From: CAWCUU01 sp963798855
Lineage (GTDB): Bacteria > Gemmatimonadota > Gemmatimonadetes > Longimicrobiales > RSA9
Length of the DNA stretch: 64,000 bases
Direction: 5' to 3'
Assembly (NCBI GenBank): GCA_963798855.1
Contig: CAWCUU010000002.1
Location: 1,736,001-1,800,000 of the forward strand
Positions 26,945-35,698 of this stretch are shown here, in pieces (positions within the stretch are counted from its first letter, which is position 1; each line of letters starts with the position of its first letter). The notes under the pieces were generated by a model. The model was not told the DNA's origin. It ran no database searches and worked only from the letters and a program-made list of their open reading frames with translations. The position numbers and the translations under genes were made by a program.

Positions 26945-27918
26945 GAGTCGCCGTGCTCGGCGCCACCGGCGCCGTCGGACGCACGATGCTGAGCGTGCTG
27001 GAGGAACGCGGCTTCCCGGCCGACGCTCTCGTGCCACTCGCGTCCGCGCGATCGGCGGGCAGCACGGTCCGCTGGCGGGGCCGGGAGTGGCCGGTGGCGC
27101 AGCCTACGCCGGAGGCATTCGACGGCTGCGCGATCGCCCTCTTCTCGGCGGGTGCGGAGCGCAGCAGCGAGTGGGGTCCCATCGCGGCTGGCCGCGGCGC
27201 GGTGGTCGTGGACAACTCGTCCGCCTGGCGCATGCACGACCGGGTCCCACTCGTCGTCCCGGAGGTGAACGGGAAGTGCATCGAGCGCCGGCCGCTCGGC
27301 ATCATCGCGAACCCGAATTGCTCGACGATCCAGATGGTCGTGGCACTGGAGGCGCTGCGCCGCGCGGCCGGCCTGCGCCGCGTGGTGGCGACGACCTTCC
27401 AGTCGGTGTCCGGCGCCGGCCACGCCGGGATCGCGGCGTTGCGGGCGGAGCAGGAAGGCGGCCGAAGTGAGGATTCCCCGTTTCCGGCGCGGATCGCGGG
27501 CAACGTCGTGCCGCAGATCGGAGCGCAGCACGATGACGCTTGGACCGAGGAGGAGCACAAGATGCGCAACGAGACGCGCAAGATCCTCGGCATCCCGGAC
27601 CTGCCCGTCGCGGCGACGTGCGTGCGTGTGCCGGTCGAGGTGGGGCACGCGATCGCGGTGATGGTCGAAACAGTGGAGGCGCTGTCGACCGAGGCCGCGG
27701 CCGAGGCCCTCGGAGCGATGGCTGGAATCAGGCTGGATGAGCGGCCGGGGCACCCGCTGCCGGCCGATGTCGTCGGGCGCGACGACGTGCTGGTGGGCCG
27801 TATCCGCATTGATCCGGACGTGCCGAACGCGATGCACATGTGGGTCGTCGCCGACAACCTGCGCAAGGGCGCAGCCACGAACGCGGTGCAGATCGCGGAG
27901 CGGCTGAACGTTGAGTGA
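26941..27918 (+). CDS. asd: Aspartate-semialdehyde dehydrogenase
   Basis: A 325-residue NADP-dependent enzyme reducing aspartyl phosphate to the semialdehyde. The nucleotide motif GATGAVG lies at residues 7-13, and the active-site Cys is C127 in ANPNCST. Later motifs include SVSGAGHAGI and the substrate segment VRVPVEVGHAIAV. It starts at GTG within GTGA at the end of lysC. The lysine/threonine/methionine and diaminopimelate branches all need this product. Confidence 0.96.
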   Translation: MRVAVLGATGAVGRTMLSVLEERGFPADALVPLASARSAGSTVRWRGREWPVAQPTPEAFDGCAIALFSAGAERSSEWGPIAAGRGAVVVDNSSAWRMHDRVPLVVPEVNGKCIERRPLGIIANPNCSTIQMVVALEALRRAAGLRRVVATTFQSVSGAGHAGIAALRAEQEGGRSEDSPFPARIAGNVVPQIGAQHDDAWTEEEHKMRNETRKILGIPDLPVAATCVRVPVEVGHAIAVMVETVEALSTEAAAEALGAMAGIRLDERPGHPLPADVVGRDDVLVGRIRIDPDVPNAMHMWVVADNLRKGAATNAVQIAERLNVE

Positions 27919-28402
27919 TGCGACCGGGGGCCGCCGGAAGTCGGCGGAGCGGCGACGGGCATCGACGCGCGCGCAGATCGAGACGAGCGCCGGTGGCGTC
28001 GTGTACCGTCAGGCAGACGGTCCCGAGTTCCTGCTCATCCGCGATCCCTACGGCAACTGGGGCCTGCCGAAGGGGCATGTGGAGGAGTCGGAGACGCCGC
28101 GGCAGGCAGCCTGTCGCGAAGTGCTGGAGGAGACCGGGCTGGCGCGCGTTCGCATCCAGCACGACCTTCCGTGCATCGACTGGTTCTTCCGACTGCGCGG
28201 CCGGCTGATCCACAAGTACTGCCACTTCTTCCTGATGTTGTGCGAGGGCGGCGAGGTCCGACCCTGCGAGGCGGAGGGAATCTCGGCGTGCGTCTGGCTC
28301 GCGTACGAGGACGCGGTACGCACGATCAGCTACGACAACGCGCGCGACGTGCTCGTCGCTGCCGGTGGCGTTCTGGGGCTGCACGGTCAGACCCGCGCGT
28401 GA
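27911..28402 (+). CDS. Nudix hydrolase
   Basis: A 163-residue Nudix enzyme that cleaves nucleoside diphosphates linked to another moiety. The Nudix box runs from GHVEESETPRQAACREVLEE to ETG, next to WGLPKG. The start is TTG 27911, overlapping the end of asd by eight bases, with GGAG upstream; no in-frame ATG exists nearby. The chemistry is clear, the physiological substrate is not. Confidence 0.85.
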   Translation: MSDATGGRRKSAERRRASTRAQIETSAGGVVYRQADGPEFLLIRDPYGNWGLPKGHVEESETPRQAACREVLEETGLARVRIQHDLPCIDWFFRLRGRLIHKYCHFFLMLCEGGEVRPCEAEGISACVWLAYEDAVRTISYDNARDVLVAAGGVLGLHGQTRA

Positions 28403-28488
28403 GGCCACGGAGGTCGGCAGGTCGGCGGCAAGTCCGGAAGCCCCGGACCCGCGCCCTGTCCAGATGAAACCGTACCGAGGGGACGCCG

Positions 28489-29730
28489 ATGCCGGTGGCG
28501 AGCGATAGCCGCGAATGGCGAGCCGCGTACGCGGCTATCGTCGTGGTCGTGTTCGGGATTCTCCTCTACAGCCTGCGCCCGGTCCTCACGCCGCTGGTGC
28601 TGCTGCCCGGCTTCCTCTTCCTCATATCGCCGTTCTCCGGCACCCGATCCCATGTCGTGCTCACGGGGCTGACCTGCTCTCTCGGCATGCTGTGGCTGCT
28701 GGATACGGCCGGTTCGGTGCTCGCGCCGTTCGTCCTGGCGCTGGTGCTCGCCTACATACTGGCGCCAATCGTCCAGAGCCTCAACGCCCGGCGGGTGCCT
28801 CGCTCGCTCGCGATCCTCCTGCTCGCGCTGCCGGTCGTCGCACTCCTCGTCGTCGGCGTGATCTTCGGCATTCCCGCGCTCGCCGAGCAGGTCCAGGCCC
28901 TGATCGCGCAGATCCCGGACGCGCTCGTCCGCCTCGCCGAGTTCCTCGACCGAGCCCGCCATGGCGTCCTGCGGCTGAAGATCCCGCTCGTCCAGGACTG
29001 GCTGAATCATTGGCTCCAGACGTACGACACGGCGCGTCTGACGGCCCTGTTGCAGCAGCAGCAGGCTGCGATCGTGCGCCGCATCTGGGGTGCGGTCCTG
29101 GGTGTCGGCAGGGGTGTCCGCGCGATTGTCACGATCCTCGGCTACGTCGTGCTCACCCCCGTTCTCGCCTATTATCTGCTCCGGGACTGGCCACGGATCA
29201 CAGCTTCGATCGTCGGGTTCGTGCCGGCAGGGCGCACCCGACTGCTCGAGCTCGCCCGCGAGTACGATCGGCTGCTGTCGCACTACATGCGCGGACAGCT
29301 CCTCGAGGCGACGCTCGTCGGCGTGCTCACCTGGATCGGACTCTGGGTCCTCGGGTTTCCGTATTCCGGGCTGGTCGGCCTCGTGGCGGGCGTGTTCAAC
29401 CTGGTGCCTTACCTCGGGCTGGTCGTCAGCCTGATTCCCGCCACCATTATCGCCCTCCTCAGCGGCTCCGTGCTCGCGTCGCTCGGCAAGGTCGCGATCG
29501 TCTTCGCGATCGTTCAGTTCATCGACGGCTCCATCACGGGTCCGCGCATCGTGGGGGAGTCCGTCGGACTGCACCCCGTCTGGGTCATGCTCGCCATCGC
29601 CATCGGAAGCGTCTTCTTCGGCTTCGTCGGCCTGCTGCTCGCCGTGCCCGGCGCCGTCCTCGTCAAGCTCGTGATCCGCGAAGGGTTGCGCCGCCACGCA
29701 GAGGCCGGAGTCCTCGCCCAGCCACGCTGA
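28489..29730 (+). CDS. AI-2E family transporter (PerM-like)
   Basis: A 413-residue membrane protein with about eight helices. It has the family's central amphipathic region and the segment YVVLTPVLAYYLLRDW, followed by LEATLVGVLTWIGLWVLGFPYSGLVG and the C-terminal FIDGSITGPRIVGESVGLHP. The family contains putative export permeases and Na+/H+ antiporters; substrate is unknown here. GAGGGG sits seven bases before the ATG. Confidence 0.92.
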   Translation: MPVASDSREWRAAYAAIVVVVFGILLYSLRPVLTPLVLLPGFLFLISPFSGTRSHVVLTGLTCSLGMLWLLDTAGSVLAPFVLALVLAYILAPIVQSLNARRVPRSLAILLLALPVVALLVVGVIFGIPALAEQVQALIAQIPDALVRLAEFLDRARHGVLRLKIPLVQDWLNHWLQTYDTARLTALLQQQQAAIVRRIWGAVLGVGRGVRAIVTILGYVVLTPVLAYYLLRDWPRITASIVGFVPAGRTRLLELAREYDRLLSHYMRGQLLEATLVGVLTWIGLWVLGFPYSGLVGLVAGVFNLVPYLGLVVSLIPATIIALLSGSVLASLGKVAIVFAIVQFIDGSITGPRIVGESVGLHPVWVMLAIAIGSVFFGFVGLLLAVPGAVLVKLVIREGLRRHAEAGVLAQPR

Positions 29731-29959
29731 TCAGCCCCGCGACCCGCCGAAAATCGGGCGCCCGGCCGCAGGTCGCGCCCCGTCGCAGCCGGCACCCGCG
29801 ACACGCGCGCGCCTCCGCCGAACGCGGGCGCCACGCGGGAGAATCCCGCGCCGTGAGGGACATTCCCGCGCCGTCGGGTGTACCGTTGCCCGCGAGTGCC
29901 CTGCGGCGTACGATTTCGGCCGCATTGCGGCGCGCCTGCGACCCTGAACATCTGATGCT

Positions 29960-31003
29960 GTGGAACGGGCAGACCCCAGAGACCTGACGATCATCGGCGG
30001 CGGGCCCACCGGACTCTTCGCCGCTTTCTATGCCGGCATGCGCGGGGTGAGCTGCAGGATCATCGATTCATTGCCCGAGCTCGGCGGGCAGCTCACTGCG
30101 CTGTATCCGGAGAAGTACATCTACGACGTGGGTGGCTTCCCGCGCATCCTCGCTCGCGACCTGGCGAGCAACCTCGTGCGGCAGGGGCTGCAGTTCGGCT
30201 GCGATGTGCGGCTCGAGGAGCAGGTCAGCGAGCTGCATCGCGAGGCGGACGGGGGCTTCGTGCTGAGCACGGACCGAAGCGAATATCCGACGCGTACCAT
30301 CCTCATCGCGGCAGGGAAGGGCGCTTTCTGCCCGCGGCACCTCGGCTGTCCCGGCTATCACGAGCTTCTCGGTCGCGGCGTGGAGTACCACGTCCGAGAT
30401 CCGTCGGCCTACGACACGAAGCGGATCCTGATCGTAGGAGGCGGCGACTCCGCCGTCGACTGGGCTCTAGGCCTGAAAGACCGCGTAGCGTCGCTCGTGC
30501 TGATCCACCGGCGGGAGGGTTTTCGGGCTCACCCGCACTCGATGAGGCTGCTCGGTCAGGCCGTGGACGCCGATCAGGTCCGCCTGCTGACCTATCACGA
30601 GGTCCGTGAGATCCACGGCGATGAGCGGGTGGAGGCCATCACCGTCTTCGACAACCGGACCGAACAGGATACGCGGCTCGAGGTCGACGGGGTGCTCGCG
30701 CTGATCGGCTTCCGGCCGGACCTGGGTCCGCTCGCGGACTGGGGGCTGGAGCTGGAGCGCAACACGATCCGCGTCGACCGCCTGCTGCAAACGAACATCC
30801 CGGGCGTCTTCGCCGCCGGCGACATCGCCGCATACGAGGGCAAGCTCGAGCTGATCGCGACCGGCTTCGGCGAGGCCACGATGGCCGTCAACCACGCCGT
30901 CCACTACATGGATCCGAAGGCCCGCTACAACCCGGGTCATTCGACGAACCTGAAGATCTTTCAGGAACGCGAGCGGGCGGAGTTCGCTGAAGAAGCGTCC
31001 TGA
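29960..31003 (+). CDS. Ferredoxin/flavodoxin--NADP+ reductase, thioredoxin-reductase-like
   Basis: A 347-residue FAD/NAD(P)H flavoprotein of the YumC type. It has the FAD motif IIGGGPTGLFAAFYAG, the NADPH motif ILIVGGGDSAVDWAL, and the C-terminal FAD motif GVFAAGDIAAYEGKLELIATG. It lacks the CxxC of thioredoxin reductase, which separates it from trxB at 36665. It should pass electrons between NADPH and ferredoxin or flavodoxin. The GTG at 29960 is used; no clear ribosome site precedes it. Confidence 0.92.
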   Translation: MERADPRDLTIIGGGPTGLFAAFYAGMRGVSCRIIDSLPELGGQLTALYPEKYIYDVGGFPRILARDLASNLVRQGLQFGCDVRLEEQVSELHREADGGFVLSTDRSEYPTRTILIAAGKGAFCPRHLGCPGYHELLGRGVEYHVRDPSAYDTKRILIVGGGDSAVDWALGLKDRVASLVLIHRREGFRAHPHSMRLLGQAVDADQVRLLTYHEVREIHGDERVEAITVFDNRTEQDTRLEVDGVLALIGFRPDLGPLADWGLELERNTIRVDRLLQTNIPGVFAAGDIAAYEGKLELIATGFGEATMAVNHAVHYMDPKARYNPGHSTNLKIFQERERAEFAEEAS

Positions 31004-31006
31004 TCG

Positions 31007-31053
31007 GCCGACCGGCCGGGTCGGCGCCGGAAGCGCGGATCGCCCCTGTTTTT
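31007..31053 (+). terminator. Terminator-like hairpin between convergent genes
   Basis: GCCGACC (31007-31013) and GGTCGGC (31019-31025) pair with a five-base loop just after the reductase stop. A T5 run follows at 31049-31053, rather far for a classical intrinsic terminator. Confidence 0.4.
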
Positions 31054-31059
31054 CTCCGG

Positions 31060-32739
31060 TCAGGCGGCGCTTCGTCGGCGGTGTGACCGGGATCCGAGCT
31101 CACCGACCACGATCGCCATCCGCCGACGGTACCACCCGTACGTCGCGCCGAGCAGCATCAGAAAGGCCGTCTGCGCAGCCACTGTCTCGACCATCGGGTG
31201 GAAACCGAGCAGCTGCTCGAGCGCTGGATGATCGGGCAGCCACGCGATGGGGTGCGGCGCGAACATTCCGGCCTCCTGCAGGTTGTAGATCCCCTTTCCG
31301 ATGAAGACGAACGCGAGGTAGAGCAGGATCGCGTTCGTCACGCCGAAAACCTTGCGCAGCGGCAGCTTTACACCCATCCGGATGATGCCGATGCCTACCC
31401 CGAGGATCAGCAGCAGTCCCGGCAGGAATCCCGTGAGCACTGCGGCCGGGCCGGCGTCGAAGGTCAGGGCCTGGTAGAAGAGGACTGTCTCGAATCCCTC
31501 GCGGAACACGGCCGCGAACGCGAGTGACGCCATGGCGAGCGCCGAGCCGGCGGTCGCCGCCACGCCGACCCGCTTCCGCAGGTAGTCCTTCCAGTCGTGG
31601 ATGTACGTCTTCTGGAACAGCCAGTTCGACACGTACATCAGCACGCCGACGGCGAGCAGCGCCGTGACTCCCTCGAGCAGCTCCCGGTGCCCCCCGCCGA
31701 TCGGCACGATGGTCCGGGCAACGGCCCACAGGGCCAGGCTCGCCGCCGCACCGACCGCGGCTCCGGCGAAGATCTGCCGGCGCGTGCGGACGGGCGCGTC
31801 CATCGCGGTGAGGTAGGCCAGTATGGCGCCGATCAGAAGCACCGCCTCGAGCCCCTCCCGCACCACGATCGCGAAAGAGTTGAACGCGCCGAACCAGAAT
31901 GGCGCACCCCCGTTCATCGCGGCGTCCACGCTGAGCAGCTCCGCCCGCAGCGCCGAGAAGCCACGCTGTACGTCGGCGTCGGAGGCGCGCCGCGAGATTT
32001 CCGGCCGCAGTGTGAGGTGAAAGATCCGCTCGACCCGACCGACCAGGCCGGCCGGCAGGCGGGATTCGAGAGGCTCGAACCCCTCGAGGTACGCTCGCTC
32101 CACGCCGGCGAGGGCGCCCGCGACATCGCCCCGCGTGTACGCCGCGGCCGCGGAATCCACCTCGGTCAGGATTCGCGCGACCTCCGGTGTACGCACCGCG
32201 CCCGTCGCGGTTGCTCCAACCTGTGCGAGGACCGGGGACTCGGGGCGTAGCGGCACACCCGCCCGCGTCGCAAGCGTGCCGATCGCCTCGATCGTGCGTC
32301 GTACATCGGCGACGGAACTCTTCATGACCGCCGCGTCGCTCGCACTCAGCAGGCGGTGGAACGCGTCCTCACCGAATGTGACGCGCTCCGAGAGCACCGG
32401 AGCCGCATAGTCGCCACCCGGCCCGTAGTAGCCCTCGATCCGCTCGTAGTAGTCGAGGTAGAGCCCCAGCGATACGCGTCGCGCGCCGTCCAGCTCACCT
32501 ATCGAGGCGAGCGAATCGACCCTCGTCAGCCCGGCCGCCACCGCCGACAGCCAGTCCGGCAACGCATCGTGCGACGCATCCCCGGCCATCGACCCCACGG
32601 CCCCGGTCTGCGGCTGCTTCGAGAGCGACGACGGTGGCGGCGGAGCCTGTGCCCAGGTGGGCGCCGCGGCGTGGAGAGAGGCCGCACAGATGACCGCGAG
32701 GAGCAGCGCGAGACCCCCAGGACCGCCGCGACGCCTCAC
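31060..32739 (-). CDS. FTR1-family high-affinity iron permease
   Basis: A 559-residue protein. A signal peptide and a periplasmic helical domain (about residues 1-270) precede a seven-helix FTR1 permease domain. Both iron-translocation motifs are present: VVREGLEAVLL and VFREGFETVLF. It should import ferric iron after oxidation, or act in an EfeU-like system. It overlaps the upstream lipoprotein gene by four bases and both lie behind a Fur-like palindrome. Confidence 0.92.
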   Translation of the reverse strand: MRRRGGPGGLALLLAVICAASLHAAAPTWAQAPPPPSSLSKQPQTGAVGSMAGDASHDALPDWLSAVAAGLTRVDSLASIGELDGARRVSLGLYLDYYERIEGYYGPGGDYAAPVLSERVTFGEDAFHRLLSASDAAVMKSSVADVRRTIEAIGTLATRAGVPLRPESPVLAQVGATATGAVRTPEVARILTEVDSAAAAYTRGDVAGALAGVERAYLEGFEPLESRLPAGLVGRVERIFHLTLRPEISRRASDADVQRGFSALRAELLSVDAAMNGGAPFWFGAFNSFAIVVREGLEAVLLIGAILAYLTAMDAPVRTRRQIFAGAAVGAAASLALWAVARTIVPIGGGHRELLEGVTALLAVGVLMYVSNWLFQKTYIHDWKDYLRKRVGVAATAGSALAMASLAFAAVFREGFETVLFYQALTFDAGPAAVLTGFLPGLLLILGVGIGIIRMGVKLPLRKVFGVTNAILLYLAFVFIGKGIYNLQEAGMFAPHPIAWLPDHPALEQLLGFHPMVETVAAQTAFLMLLGATYGWYRRRMAIVVGELGSRSHRRRSAA

Positions 32740-33302
32740 GACCGATGCTCCGCCCTCGCCGCTCCGCTGCGTGGCGACAGCCGCGCATTCGATGCTTCCG
32801 CCCTCGAGAGCACCCGCGCGTACTCCGCGTTCAGCCGGGCCACGGCCTCGTCGACCGCGTCGACATCCGGCGGGTCGCGCTGCAGCACCTGCATCAGCTC
32901 GTGGAAGCGCGACTCAGCGTCTTTCACGGCCGTGGACAGCTCCTCGCCGGCGTAGAGCGGCTGCCCCTTCTCGTAGTACTGCTCAATGTACTCCTGCCGC
33001 GACACGTACAGCGCGACCGCGCGCTCCAGCGCCTTCGGCGGCGACGTCCGCGCGAGCGGCTGTACGTCGCGCAGAAGCCCTTCGCGGACATCGGCGATCC
33101 ACTCCCGCAGGCCGCCCGGGGGAGTACCCTTCAGCAGACCCGGTGCATCGGCACCCGCCGCCGCCACCCCGCCGGCCTCCACGGCCTGCGGGCTGTCCCT
33201 CCCATCGGAGGCCCCGTCCGCGCCGCCGCATGCGCCGAGGATCAGGGTGCCCATCGCGAGGAGCACGAGACTGACCGTGGAGGTTGTAGGCGGATTCGGC
33301 AT
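32736..33302 (-). CDS. Lipoprotein partner of the FTR1 permease
   Basis: A 188-residue protein with a clear lipoprotein signal (MGTLILGAC) and a spacer rich in Ala/Gly, followed by a helical domain (LREWIADVREGLLRDVQPLA, YVSRQEYIEQYYEKGQPLY). The helical part resembles the periplasmic helical region of the FTR1 protein encoded immediately downstream with a four-base overlap. It may deliver or sense iron at the periplasmic face; that role is inferred from context. Confidence 0.75.
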   Translation of the reverse strand: MPNPPTTSTVSLVLLAMGTLILGACGGADGASDGRDSPQAVEAGGVAAAGADAPGLLKGTPPGGLREWIADVREGLLRDVQPLARTSPPKALERAVALYVSRQEYIEQYYEKGQPLYAGEELSTAVKDAESRFHELMQVLQRDPPDVDAVDEAVARLNAEYARVLSRAEASNARLSPRSGAARAEHRS

Positions 33303-33317
33303 GGCTGTCTTTGCGCA

Positions 33318-33332
33318 TGAGATTCGTTCTCA
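33318..33332 (-). promoter_or_regulatory. Fur-like box upstream of the FTR1 operon
   Basis: TGAGATTCGTTCTCA is a TGAGA-N5-TCTCA palindrome. It matches the 7-1-7 Fur form TGAGAATnATTCTCA at 12 of 14 informative positions. It lies 15 bases upstream of the lipoprotein ATG, where a bound repressor would block RNA polymerase. Iron-dependent repression is inferred. Confidence 0.6.
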
Positions 33333-33434
33333 ACCAACCTATGCGCGGCGACGGGGCGGGTCAACAGAAGAGAGGCGCGGGAATGGAGGTTCGAGTCGCG
33401 GACGGGAACGGTCGCGGACTCGAGCGGTCGGCGA

Positions 33435-34295
33435 CTACCAGGCGATCCAGCGCTCGACGGCGCGCAGGGCGGCGAGGGCGGCGGCGTGCTCGATGGAATG
33501 ATCGATCACCACGAGCGCGGAGAGGCTTTGGAAGCGGCGTTCGGCAGCGGCCTCAACGGTGAGCGCGATATAGCGGCGGCCGAACAGGGGCACGATCTGG
33601 ACGCCCTCGAGGGCGAGGGTCACGCCGGGAGCTGCTTTTCGGGCAGCGGCGAGGCTCGCCCGGGCGGCTGCGCGCGCGCGACCGATCTCGGTCGCGAGAT
33701 CGGTGGCCTCTCCGTCGAAGCGATCGGTGAGGCGAATCAGGTCGACGCGGCAGCGGCAGTGGGTGCGGTCGAGGTGCACATCCAGGTCGTCGAGTAGCAG
33801 GAACCGGCCGTGCCAGGGCGCAGCGTCGACATTGCCCACGGGGGAGGGCGAGGGGCCGCTCCCGGATGGTTGCCCGGCGGTGTCGCGGGAGAAGGCGGCG
33901 CTCCGGTCGTTGCGCTCGTGGAGCGTGCCGTCGGGAATCGGCTGTGGAGCAGCGGCACCGTGGTGGGGTTCGGCGCTTCGAGGTGGCACCGGATCGGACG
34001 AGTCCGCCGGGGGATCGAAGCTCGAGGAGGCTACGCCGTTCGGGATCGGCGGCACGGTCAGGACGCCGATGCGGAGGGCGTCCGGCTCTGCGCGGACGCC
34101 GAGGCTGAGGAGCACCTCCTGCACGCCCGAGCGGATCTGCTCCAGCGGCGGCGTATCCAGCGCGGCGATGCGGATGCTGCGTGCGATGCCTAGCTCGTCG
34201 AGCTGTACGGCCGCGGCCGCGACGCCGGGCACCTCTTCGAGGCGCGCGGTCAGAGCGGCGGTACCGCCGGACCGGAGGCCGGAGTCGTGGCTCAT
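33435..34295 (-). CDS. Kinase-associated protein B (paralogue of 35699-36421)
   Basis: A 286-residue cytoplasmic protein of unknown family. An N-terminal domain (LEEVPGVAAAAVQLDELGIA to GVLTVPPIP) and a C-terminal domain (RVDLIRLTDRFDGEATDLA ... ALEGVQIVPLFGRRYIALTV) are joined by a Ser/Pro/Ala-rich linker of about 60 residues. The C-terminal end SLSALVVIDHSIEHAAALAAL aligns by eye with GLAVLDRSAEEAAVLAAL of the protein upstream of the kinase. Its ATG overlaps the kinase stop by four bases. Confidence 0.7.
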   Translation of the reverse strand: MSHDSGLRSGGTAALTARLEEVPGVAAAAVQLDELGIARSIRIAALDTPPLEQIRSGVQEVLLSLGVRAEPDALRIGVLTVPPIPNGVASSSFDPPADSSDPVPPRSAEPHHGAAAPQPIPDGTLHERNDRSAAFSRDTAGQPSGSGPSPSPVGNVDAAPWHGRFLLLDDLDVHLDRTHCRCRVDLIRLTDRFDGEATDLATEIGRARAAARASLAAARKAAPGVTLALEGVQIVPLFGRRYIALTVEAAAERRFQSLSALVVIDHSIEHAAALAALRAVERWIAW

Positions 34296-35608
34296 TCGTC
34301 GCGAGGCAGCGTCAGGATGACGCGGGCGCCGCCGGCACGAGGGGGGGCGCCGACCTCGAGAGATCCGCCCATCCGTTCGGCGAGACGCCGGGAAAGGAGG
34401 AGGCCGACGCCGCTCCTGCCTTCGGCGTCGGGCACGCCGGCGTCTCCGGCCAGCCGGTCGGCGAGCTCCGGCGGAATGCCGGGGCCGCTGTCCTCCACCT
34501 CGAGCACGCCGCGGCCGGGCTCGACGCGGATGCAGACCAGAATCGCGCCTTCCGCCGGGGTGGCTGCGATGGAGTTGCGCAGCAGGTTGAGCAGGATCTG
34601 CAGCGTGCGCTCCGGATCCGCACGCACCGTCACTCCGCGATCGGGAGGGCTCGACACGAGCGCCGTGCGGAGGTGTTTCTCCTGCGTGAGTGGACGCACC
34701 CTGTCCAGTGCTTCATGAGCCAAGCGATCGAGATCGACGGTGCGGGGCCGCACTTCGACCTGCTGGGGCGGCGTCTGCGTGCTGACCTGGCCGAGCGCGT
34801 CCTCCGCCCGCTGCAGAACCGCCTCCGCCGCCTGCATCAGAGGGCGGTACCAGGGCGCCTCCGCGTAGGGGGTATCGCCGACAATGTCGAGCCAGCCGGT
34901 CAGCGCCTGCGCCGCGTTGCGGAGCTCATGGACCCCGAAGTGCCACTGCTCTCGCGCGGATCGGAGGCTGTCGGTGAGGGTCGAACGCTCCTTCTCCAGA
35001 CGTCGCAGACGATCGAGCAACGCGATCATGCGCGGGTCGGCATCCCCGGCAACCGGCGTCGCTTGACTGGAGGCCGGGCCGGCACCGTGCCGTATCGGCT
35101 CCGGGACTACCGCCACCGCCGAGGCCGGGGCGCCCCGCGGCTCGCCCGTGGCCGCCGAGGCGGTGCCCACCGTACGCGAGCTGCGCAGCCAGAGGTCGGC
35201 GAGCCTCGCCGTTCGGCGCAGGCGCGGCTGGAGGTACTCCGGCGATGATCCTTCCCCCAGCGCCCGCACCTGTCGGGAGAGGAGCCGGAGCTCGGTCACG
35301 AGCGCGCCGGTCAGCGCGGGCTCGGAGACCACGTCGGCCGTCGGGATCGCGGCGGTCGCAGGCTGGAGGGATTCGAGGGCGTCGCGGGCCCAGTCGTCGA
35401 AGTGCGTGACGGAATCGGCGATACGGCGAGCGGCGGTGCGGATGGCATCCAGCGATTCGGCCACCCCGGCCTCCGCGGGCGGCAAGCTGCCCCGCAGCAG
35501 CTCGGCCTCGGCCACGATGACCTGCAACGGATTCTGGATCCGGTGCTGGATCAACGATCCGGCCCGCGCGACGAGGTCGACCCCCGCGTGGCCTTCGGAC
35601 GGCATCAT
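34292..35608 (-). CDS. Soluble histidine kinase with two H-box-like segments
   Basis: A 438-residue protein without membrane helices. The catalytic core has an H-box (HFGVHELRNAAQALTG), N-box (NLLRNSIAATP), G1 (VEDSGPGIPPE) and G2 (GVGLLLSRRLAERMGG). A second H-box-like motif, HRIQNPLQV, lies near residue 22 and begins a helical pair of its own, so there may be two dimerisation/phosphotransfer helices. No response regulator is next to it. The start is 35608 or 35605; a GTG at 35656 is also open. Confidence 0.85.
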   Translation of the reverse strand: MMPSEGHAGVDLVARAGSLIQHRIQNPLQVIVAEAELLRGSLPPAEAGVAESLDAIRTAARRIADSVTHFDDWARDALESLQPATAAIPTADVVSEPALTGALVTELRLLSRQVRALGEGSSPEYLQPRLRRTARLADLWLRSSRTVGTASAATGEPRGAPASAVAVVPEPIRHGAGPASSQATPVAGDADPRMIALLDRLRRLEKERSTLTDSLRSAREQWHFGVHELRNAAQALTGWLDIVGDTPYAEAPWYRPLMQAAEAVLQRAEDALGQVSTQTPPQQVEVRPRTVDLDRLAHEALDRVRPLTQEKHLRTALVSSPPDRGVTVRADPERTLQILLNLLRNSIAATPAEGAILVCIRVEPGRGVLEVEDSGPGIPPELADRLAGDAGVPDAEGRSGVGLLLSRRLAERMGGSLEVGAPPRAGGARVILTLPRDE

Positions 35609-35698
35609 CCTCAGCGCCCTGTCTCTGTGAAGCCTGCTTGGTGCACGTCCGGTCACTCCGCAGGCGACTACCGCGCCTGCGTCCCGACGCGGTCCCGC

